Source: Minisyncoccota bacterium (GTDB taxonomy: Bacteria; Patescibacteria; Paceibacteria; UBA9973). From it: a stretch of 10,572 bases of DNA. The translations under genes and the position numbers were made by a program. The stretch covers positions 1 to 10,572 of the forward strand of contig JAQVGE010000022.1 of assembly GCA_028696935.1 (NCBI GenBank), in the 5' to 3' direction. This document shows, piece by piece, positions 6,059 through 10,572 of the stretch. The notes under the pieces are model-generated. The model had not been told where the DNA came from. It saw nothing but the letters and a program-made list of their open reading frames with translations, and did not search any database. Numbering within the stretch: position 1 is the stretch's first letter; each line of letters begins with the position of its first letter.

Positions 6059-6607
6059 TGAATAATTTATTTTACAGATATCTAAAAACTCTCTTTCTGT
6101 ATCTCTATCTATTTTATCTGTTACGATAATCATCATTTCACTTGAAAGACCCAAATCTTTTTTTATATTAGTAAATAAATGTTCAAATGGATAGACAGAA
6201 ATCCAAACAGAATTCTTAACACATACAAAGCCTGCTTTTTTCAATAAATAACGGAGAGCTTCCCGTTCATTTTTTCGATTTTCTGGTAAATCTAGTAATA
6301 TCAACCTCCAGAAACCATCCCACTTAGTTGAGACTAAACTGTAGTCAGATTCTAATTTTATATTGTTTAATTTTTGTCTTCCTTCATCGGTTAAGCGAAA
6401 ATATTGACAATTATCAGAATCAAAAGATTCTATTAATCCATCAGAAACTAAATTTTTTATAGATCGGGAAATAGCATAATCTACTTTATTTTTTTTGTCA
6501 CAATTAATAGATTTTGAGACATTTTCCTTGACAGTGTCTGCCGAAACCACTTTTTTATTAGAAAGTGTTTTTAAAATAACCTTTTGAATAGATGGTTTTT
6601 TACCCAT
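6035..6607 (-). CDS. PaaX/Cas2-like winged-helix transcriptional regulator (putative)
   Basis: This 190-aa protein has two parts. Residues about 1-90 look like a winged helix: a basic start, helices around DYAISRSIKNLVSDGLIESF (44-63), and a wing FRLTDEGRQKL (70-80). Residues about 95-180 form a ferredoxin-like Cas2-type domain: KWDGFWRLILLDLPENRKNE (95-114), LKKAGFVCVKNSVWISVYPF (122-141), then MMIIVTDKID. D106 at the end of the first strand matches the Asp conserved in Cas2 and in PaaX C-terminal domains. Such proteins in Parcubacteria are often labelled Cas2, but there is no CRISPR array or other cas gene here, and the helix-turn-helix points to DNA binding. It lies between grpE and dnaK, divergent from dnaK, with an inverted repeat over both -35 boxes. 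Target and ligand are unknown. A DnaK-regulatory role is inference. Confidence 0.75.
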   Translation of the reverse strand: MGKKPSIQKVILKTLSNKKVVSADTVKENVSKSINCDKKNKVDYAISRSIKNLVSDGLIESFDSDNCQYFRLTDEGRQKLNNIKLESDYSLVSTKWDGFWRLILLDLPENRKNEREALRYLLKKAGFVCVKNSVWISVYPFEHLFTNIKKDLGLSSEMMIIVTDKIDRDTEREFLDICKINYSKNENSTD

Positions 6608-6615
6608 ACTAATAT

Positions 6616-6645
6616 ATTATATCACATATTTTATATATTATACAA
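6616..6645 (-). promoter_or_regulatory. Promoter of the PaaX/Cas2-like gene, extended -10, likely leaderless
   Basis: On the minus strand TTGTAT (6645-6640) and TATAAT (6621-6616) are 18 bp apart, and TGA just upstream of the -10 makes a perfect extended -10 (TGaTATAAT). Eight bases separate the -10 from the ATG (6607-6605), so the transcript would begin at or within about three bases of the start codon. The -35 overlaps the left half-site of the inverted repeat. Confidence 0.7.
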
Positions 6646-6671
6646 GTATTTTGCGACCACTAAATACTTGT
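6642..6671. promoter_or_regulatory. Operator-like inverted repeat between divergent promoters
   Basis: ACAAGTATTT (6642-6651) is perfectly inverted as AAATACTTGT (6662-6671) around a 10-bp spacer (TGCGACCACT), so the half-sites are 20 bp, about two helical turns, apart. Read outwards, each arm ends in TTGT, which forms the start of the -35 box of one promoter: dnaK on the plus strand, the PaaX/Cas2-like gene on the minus strand. The geometry resembles CIRCE (9-9-9), but the sequence does not. The bound protein is unknown. Confidence 0.7.
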
Positions 6672-6696
6672 CAAAAAATAATCATTAGTATATAAT
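6668..6696 (+). promoter_or_regulatory. dnaK promoter
   Basis: TTGTCA (6668-6673) and a consensus TATAAT (6691-6696) are exactly 17 bp apart. Transcription would start near 6703, giving an AT-rich leader of about 44 nt with no Shine-Dalgarno sequence. The -35 overlaps the right half-site of the inverted repeat by four bases. This is the best sigma70-type match in the window, so a vegetative sigma factor with repressor control is more likely than a special heat-shock sigma. Confidence 0.8.
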
Positions 6697-6746
6697 TAGT
6701 TAGTAATTTTTTATTAAACATTATTAATTAATTTATTTTAAAAAAT

Positions 6747-8654
6747 ATGAGTAAAACAATAGGTATCGATTTAGGTACAACAAATAGTGCTGTTGCTATC
6801 ATTGAAGGTGGTCAACCCAAAATAGTTGAAAACATAGAAGGGGCAAGAACAACGCCTTCAGTTGTAGCTGTTACAAAAAATGGAGACCGAATGGTTGGTC
6901 TTTTGGCTAAACGTCAAGCTGTTACAAACCCAGAGAATACTGTTTACGGAATAAAAAGATTTATAGGTCATCTTTATGATGATCCAGAAATTCAAAAAGA
7001 TGAAAAAACTATTCCTTATAAGATTCAAAAAGGAAGCACTGGTGGGGTTGAAGTTAAGATAGGAGATTCTTTTCTACGACCTGAAGAAATTTCTGCTAAG
7101 ATTTTATCTAAGATTAAGGCTGATGTAGAATCAAAACTAGGAGAAAAGATAACAGAGGCAGTTATTACTGTTCCGGCTTACTTTAATGATGCTCAGAGAA
7201 AAGCAACTAAAGATGCTGGGGTTATTGCTGGGCTAGAAGTTAAAAGAATTATAAATGAACCAACAGCCGCCGCTTTGGCGTATGGTTTTAATAAGAGAAA
7301 AAATGAGCAAATTGTAGTTTATGATTTTGGTGGAGGAACCTTCGACGTTTCTGTTCTTGAAGTCGGAGATGATGTGATTGAAGTTAAATCTACTGATGGA
7401 GACTCTCATATGGGAGGAGAAGATATTGATCAGAAAATAGTTAAATGGATAGCTGATGAATATAAGAAAGAATCAGGAATTGACGTTACTAAAGATGTTT
7501 TGGCTCTTCAGAGATTGAAAGAAGCTGCTGAGAAAACTAAGCACGAACTCTCCACAACAATGGAATCAGAAATTAATATTCCATTTATAACATCAGATGC
7601 TTCTGGACCTAAACATTTATTACTAAAGATGACAAGAGCAACCCTAGAATCTTTAGCAGAAGAGTACGTAACTCGTTCAATCGAAATAACTAAAAGAGCA
7701 ATAGAGGCTTCACCTTTTAAAATAGAAGATATAGATGAAGTTATTTTGGTTGGAGGCCAGACTAGAATGCCAGCAATTGTTGAAGCAGTTAGAAAGTTAT
7801 TTGATAAAGAACCAAATCGATCAATAAATCCAGACGAAGTTGTTGCCTTAGGGGCAGCAGTTCAAGCTGGAGTTCTACAAGGAGATGTCCGAGATGTTTT
7901 ACTTTTGGATGTGATTCCTTTGTCTTTAGGAATTGAAACCCTAGGTGGAGTAGCTACAAAATTGATTGAGAGAAATACAACAATCCCTTCATCTAAATCA
8001 CAAATATTTTCAACAGCAGCAGACAATCAAACTTCAGTTGAAATTCACATAACTCAAGGAGAAAGACCTATGGCTAGCGACAATAAGTCTCTTGGTAGAT
8101 TTATCTTAGATGGTATTCCACCAGCCCCAAGAGGTATTCCTCAAGTTGAAGTTACTTTTGATGTTGATGCTAATGGAATCCTTAATGTTAAAGCAGCAGA
8201 CAAAGCTTCTGGTAAAGAACAATCTATTCGAATAGAAGCAAGTTCTGGCCTAACAGAAGAAGATATCAAAAAAATGAAAGAAGATGCAGAAGCTCATGCT
8301 GGTGAAGATGCTAAGAAGAAAGAGTTAGCAGATACTAAAAATACAGCAGAAATGATGATTTTTACTGCTGAAAAATCAATAAAAGATTATGGAGACAAAA
8401 TTTCTGCCGAAATTAAATCAGAGATAGAGACAAAAATAACAAGTCTAAAGGATGTTAAAGATAAAGATGATATTGATTCAATCAAAAAAGCCACAGAAGA
8501 ACTTTCTAATGAAATGTCTAAGATTGGTGAAATGATGGCAAAAGAAAATGAAAATAAAAAAGAAGATGAAACTGATAAAAGTAATCAGACTCCAGAAGAG
8601 CAAAATGCTGAAATAAAAGACGCGGAAGTAAAAGAGGAAGAAGATAATAAATAG
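6747..8654 (+). CDS. dnaK: Molecular chaperone DnaK (Hsp70)
   Basis: This 635-aa ATP-dependent chaperone has the full family length. In the nucleotide-binding domain (about 1-380), GIDLGTTNS (6-14) is the phosphate-1 loop, K70 matches the catalytic lysine of E. coli Dna[16 protein letters not shown] (193-207) is phosphate 2, and VGGQTRMP (335-342) is present. The interdomain linker is DVLLLDV (383-389). The substrate domain runs to about 500 and a helical lid to about 600, followed by a charged, low-complexity acidic tail ending EEEDNK. The nucleotide-binding domain has the extra segment (about 78-105) seen in Gram-negative-type DnaK. It is divergent from the PaaX/Cas2-like gene and followed by dnaJ after 81 bp, with which it is probably cotranscribed. 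grpE lies upstream as a separate unit. Confidence 0.98.
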   Translation: MSKTIGIDLGTTNSAVAIIEGGQPKIVENIEGARTTPSVVAVTKNGDRMVGLLAKRQAVTNPENTVYGIKRFIGHLYDDPEIQKDEKTIPYKIQKGSTGGVEVKIGDSFLRPEEISAKILSKIKADVESKLGEKITEAVITVPAYFNDAQRKATKDAGVIAGLEVKRIINEPTAAALAYGFNKRKNEQIVVYDFGGGTFDVSVLEVGDDVIEVKSTDGDSHMGGEDIDQKIVKWIADEYKKESGIDVTKDVLALQRLKEAAEKTKHELSTTMESEINIPFITSDASGPKHLLLKMTRATLESLAEEYVTRSIEITKRAIEASPFKIEDIDEVILVGGQTRMPAIVEAVRKLFDKEPNRSINPDEVVALGAAVQAGVLQGDVRDVLLLDVIPLSLGIETLGGVATKLIERNTTIPSSKSQIFSTAADNQTSVEIHITQGERPMASDNKSLGRFILDGIPPAPRGIPQVEVTFDVDANGILNVKAADKASGKEQSIRIEASSGLTEEDIKKMKEDAEAHAGEDAKKKELADTKNTAEMMIFTAEKSIKDYGDKISAEIKSEIETKITSLKDVKDKDDIDSIKKATEELSNEMSKIGEMMAKENENKKEDETDKSNQTPEEQNAEIKDAEVKEEEDNK

Positions 8655-8673
8655 AAAAAATAGAAATAGAAGT

Positions 8674-8714
8674 ATGTAGCAAGGATATTTTTAGTTACTT
8701 TATCTTTGCTACAT
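8674..8714 (+). repeat. Hairpin in the dnaK-dnaJ gap
   Basis: ATGTAGCAAGGATA (8674-8687) can pair along all 14 positions with TATCTTTGCTACAT (8701-8714), with a single G.U pair and a 13-base loop. No T tract follows the 3' arm, so it is not a typical terminator. A processing or stability element that separates dnaK from dnaJ mRNA is one explanation. The structure is seen directly; the role is a guess. Confidence 0.6.
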
Positions 8715-8735
8715 GTTGCTTATTCCTTAATCAAT

Positions 8736-9827
8736 ATGTCTAAAAATTATTACGAAACACTAGGGGTTAATAAAAATTCTTCAAAAGAAGAAATAAAAAA
8801 AGCTTTTCGTGTTTTAGCTCATAAATATCACCCTGATAAAAATAACGGTGATGATAAAAAATTTAAAGAAGTAAACGAAGCTTACCAAGTTTTATCTGAT
8901 GACCAGAAAAGATCCAACTACGATCGATTTGGCTCTGCTTCCATGGGTGGTTTTGGGGGTGACCAAAACAATAATTGGGGTGGTTTTGGAGGTTTTGATT
9001 TTTCTGGAGCAAATAGTGGGGTAGAATTTGACATGGGTGATTTAGGAGATATTTTTAGTGACTTTTTTGGTGGAGGAATGAATTCACGAGGGGGAGGGAG
9101 AAGAAAAAAAGGTAGAGATCTCTCGACAGAATTAAATATTTCTTTTAAAGAGTCTGTTTTTGGAGTAACTAAGACAATCTCAATAAACAAGCAATCATCC
9201 TGTGATTTGTGTGATGGAACAGGGGCTAAAAAGGGGACAAAAATGGATACTTGTAAAACTTGTAATGGCCAAGGAAAAGTTCGTGAAGTTAAACGTTCAA
9301 TTTTTGGTAATATCTCTAGTATAAAAAATTGTGAAAGTTGTCTTGGTTCTGGAAAAATTCCAAAAGAGAAATGTGAAAAATGTCATGGTTCGGGTGTTTA
9401 TAAAAAACAAGAAGATATTGAGATAAAGATTCCTGCCGGGATAAATAATCAAGAAATGATTAGAATGAACGGACAAGGAGAAGCTATTTTAGGGGGTAAA
9501 ACTGGAGACTTATATATCAAAATTAATGTTACCCCTCATGATGTTTTCAAAAGGCAAGGTCTTAATTTATTGATGGATCTAAATATAAAACTGACGGATT
9601 CTCTTTTAGGGGCTACTTACAAATTAAATATCTTAGAGGGAAATACAATAGAAGTTAAAATCCCTGAGAATATTAAACATGGAGAATTATTAAGAGTCAA
9701 AGGTAAGGGTGTACCCTCAAGTCTTGGGAGAGGAGATATTATTATTCACATCTTAGTTGATTTACCAAATAAAACATCACGCAAAGCAAAAGAACTAATA
9801 GAGAAATTAAAAGAAGAAGGTCTTTAA
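8736..9827 (+). CDS. dnaJ: Chaperone DnaJ (Hsp40, type I)
   Basis: This 363-aa protein delivers clients to DnaK and stimulates its ATPase. The J domain (about 4-66) has the HPD triad at 32-34 in LAHKYHPDKN. A Gly/Phe-rich region (about 70-125) follows, including the DIFSDFFGGG segment. The zinc-binding domain has all four CxxCxGxG repeats (C156/C159, C173/C176, C199/C202, C213/C216). The C-terminal substrate domains include KIPAGINNQEMIRMNGQGEA and GDLYIKINVTPHDVFKRQG. The ATG at 8736 gives MSKNYYETLGV, the normal start; a TTG 30 bp upstream in frame would add a tail inside the hairpin and is rejected. The product ends LKEEGL, and the stop codon lies at the tip of a terminator hairpin. No own promoter is evident. 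Confidence 0.97.
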   Translation: MSKNYYETLGVNKNSSKEEIKKAFRVLAHKYHPDKNNGDDKKFKEVNEAYQVLSDDQKRSNYDRFGSASMGGFGGDQNNNWGGFGGFDFSGANSGVEFDMGDLGDIFSDFFGGGMNSRGGGRRKKGRDLSTELNISFKESVFGVTKTISINKQSSCDLCDGTGAKKGTKMDTCKTCNGQGKVREVKRSIFGNISSIKNCESCLGSGKIPKEKCEKCHGSGVYKKQEDIEIKIPAGINNQEMIRMNGQGEAILGGKTGDLYIKINVTPHDVFKRQGLNLLMDLNIKLTDSLLGATYKLNILEGNTIEVKIPENIKHGELLRVKGKGVPSSLGRGDIIIHILVDLPNKTSRKAKELIEKLKEEGL

Positions 9828-9848
9828 GTTAAAGACCTTCTTCTTTTG
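9811..9848 (+). terminator. Intrinsic terminator of dnaK-dnaJ, overlapping the dnaJ 3' end
   Basis: AAGAAGAAGGTCTTTA (9811-9826) pairs perfectly with 9830-9845, a 16-bp stem with a three-base loop. TTCTTTT follows the GC-containing part of the stem. The dnaJ stop TAA (9825-9827) sits at the tip, so the last five codons (EEGL and stop region) form the 5' arm. The element ends just before the nspC promoter. Confidence 0.85.
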
Positions 9849-9865
9849 TAAATAATTTATAAATT

Positions 9866-9894
9866 TTGATAGGTAGCCCTATATAAGATATACT
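9866..9894 (+). promoter_or_regulatory. nspC promoter, likely leaderless
   Basis: TTGATA (9866-9871) and TATACT (9889-9894) are exactly 17 bp apart. Only eight bases (AAACTAGT) lie between the -10 and the ATG at 9903, so transcription should begin at or within about three bases of the start codon. It lies directly after the dnaJ terminator, which makes nspC an independent unit. Confidence 0.7.
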
Positions 9895-9902
9895 AAACTA
9901 GT

Positions 9903-10572
9903 ATGAATAATAATATTTTTGTTGAACCATGGATAGAAGAAGATATTTGGAATATTAATGATTTCAAAAAAATAGAGACACCTATCTATGTTGTGAGTGA
10001 AAAAAAGATTGAAGAAAATCTGAAAATTTTAAATCGTATTCAAAAAGAAACAGGTTGTAAAATATTGATGGCCCTTAAGAGTTTTTCTTTGTTTAAATTA
10101 GCTCCTCTGGTAAAAAAATATCTGGGGGGAGTAGAAGCTAGTTCTGTAAATGAAGCAAGGTTGGGGGCAAAAGAGTTTAGTGGAGAAGTGCATGTTTTTT
10201 CTCCTTCTTATACCAAAAAAAACATTAAAGATTATATGTTATATGCAGACCACCTGGTTTTCAACTCATTTTCGCAGTGGAATAGATTTAAAGACATTGT
10301 CAGGGGAAAAAATATTTCTTGTGGGTTAAGGGTTAACCTAGAGCACAGTGAATCAGACGTTTCTATTTATGATCCAAGCAGACCCAAATCACAATTTGGG
10401 GTAACTATTAAAAATTTTGAAGAAAATAATTTAGAAGGAATTGAAGGTTTACATTTTCATAACTTATGCGAATTAGACGCCGATGCTCTGAAAAGATCTC
10501 TTGATGTTTTTAAAGATAAGTTTGGCAGATTTTTGGGAGAAATGAAATGGGTTAATTTTGGAGGGGGGCATC
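9903..10572 (+). CDS. nspC: Carboxynorspermidine/carboxyspermidine decarboxylase, 3'-partial
   Basis: The first 223 codons are visible and the right edge cuts the gene. The family is a PLP-dependent, alanine-racemase-fold decarboxylase that removes CO2 from carboxynorspermidine or carboxyspermidine, the last step of the aspartate-semialdehyde route to norspermidine or spermidine. TPIYVVSEKKIEENL (26-40) opens the barrel, and K59 in KILMALKSF is the expected PLP Schiff-base lysine. Then come ASSVNEARLGAKEF (79-92), EVHVFSPSYT, HLVFNSFSQWNRF, LHFHNLCE (183-190) and WVNFGGGH (216-223). These strings separate NspC from diaminopimelate decarboxylase (LysA), which shares the fold but not this wording. 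The partner dehydrogenase is not in the window. Substrate choice between spermidine and norspermidine precursors cannot be read from this part. Confidence 0.9.
   Translation, partial: MNNNIFVEPWIEEDIWNINDFKKIETPIYVVSEKKIEENLKILNRIQKETGCKILMALKSFSLFKLAPLVKKYLGGVEASSVNEARLGAKEFSGEVHVFSPSYTKKNIKDYMLYADHLVFNSFSQWNRFKDIVRGKNISCGLRVNLEHSESDVSIYDPSRPKSQFGVTIKNFEENNLEGIEGLHFHNLCELDADALKRSLDVFKDKFGRFLGEMKWVNFGGGH

Noticed and set aside
6035..6607. A CRISPR-Cas locus around the Cas2-like gene
   Set aside because: There are no spaced direct repeats, no cas1 or effector gene, and the protein carries a winged-helix half.
6608..6746. CIRCE element before dnaK
   Set aside because: The inverted repeat has arms ACAAGTATTT/AAATACTTGT, which do not resemble TTAGCACTC/GAGTGCTAA; none was found before grpE either.
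8706..8735. In-frame TTG start ten codons upstream of the dnaJ ATG
   Set aside because: The added residues are not DnaJ-like, lie partly inside the intergenic hairpin, and the ATG at 8736 gives the standard MSKNYYETLGV start.
1..10572. TGA read as glycine, as in Gracilibacteria
   Set aside because: Conserved genes such as dnaK, rpoA and dnaJ are full length with normal GGN glycine codons and no in-frame TGA.

Overview
The window looks like the AT-rich (roughly one-third GC by eye), tightly packed chromosome of a Candidate Phyla Radiation bacterium, most likely a Parcubacteria (Patescibacteria) member. This placement is inferred. It rests on short ribosomal proteins (L13 is only 117 aa), a membrane-anchored baseplate-J-like protein of a kind common in that group, a solitary PaaX/Cas2-like regulator, a NspC-type decarboxylase, and start codons that lack Shine-Dalgarno sequences. 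The standard genetic code fits: conserved genes are full length with no in-frame TGA.

Layout: (1) 4-1137, a membrane-anchored surface protein, possibly cut by the left edge. (2) 1201-5393, a translation/transcription operon: infA, rpmJ (36 codons), rpsM, rpsK, rpsD, rpoA, rplQ, rplM, rpsI. This is the classic alpha operon joined to the L13-S9 pair. It has a sigma70-type promoter before infA, a second promoter-like site plus leader hairpin before rpmJ, and a strong terminator after rpsI. (3) 5460-9827, the DnaK chaperone machine: grpE, then a convergent PaaX/Cas2-like gene on the minus strand, then dnaK and dnaJ. (4) 9903 to the right edge, the first 223 codons of a carboxynorspermidine/carboxyspermidine decarboxylase gene (nspC).

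The coding content is mostly housekeeping; the less expected material is regulatory. The PaaX/Cas2-like gene and dnaK are divergent and share a 139-bp control region. A perfect 10-10-10 inverted repeat there places each half-site over the -35 element of one of the two promoters, which suggests one repressor for both genes. No CIRCE element and no hrcA are seen. I infer that the PaaX/Cas2-like protein may be an autoregulated repressor of dnaK.

Three promoters (grpE, the PaaX/Cas2-like gene, nspC) have -10 boxes only 8-9 nt before the ATG, predicting leaderless or nearly leaderless mRNAs. Two terminator hairpins carry stop codons in or next to their loops. One is a 14-bp perfect palindrome shared by grpE and the convergent gene, so both proteins end in ENSTD. 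The terminator after rpsI overlaps the grpE promoter. No tRNA, rRNA, insertion sequence or CRISPR array was seen, and there is no gene-free stretch above 300 bases.
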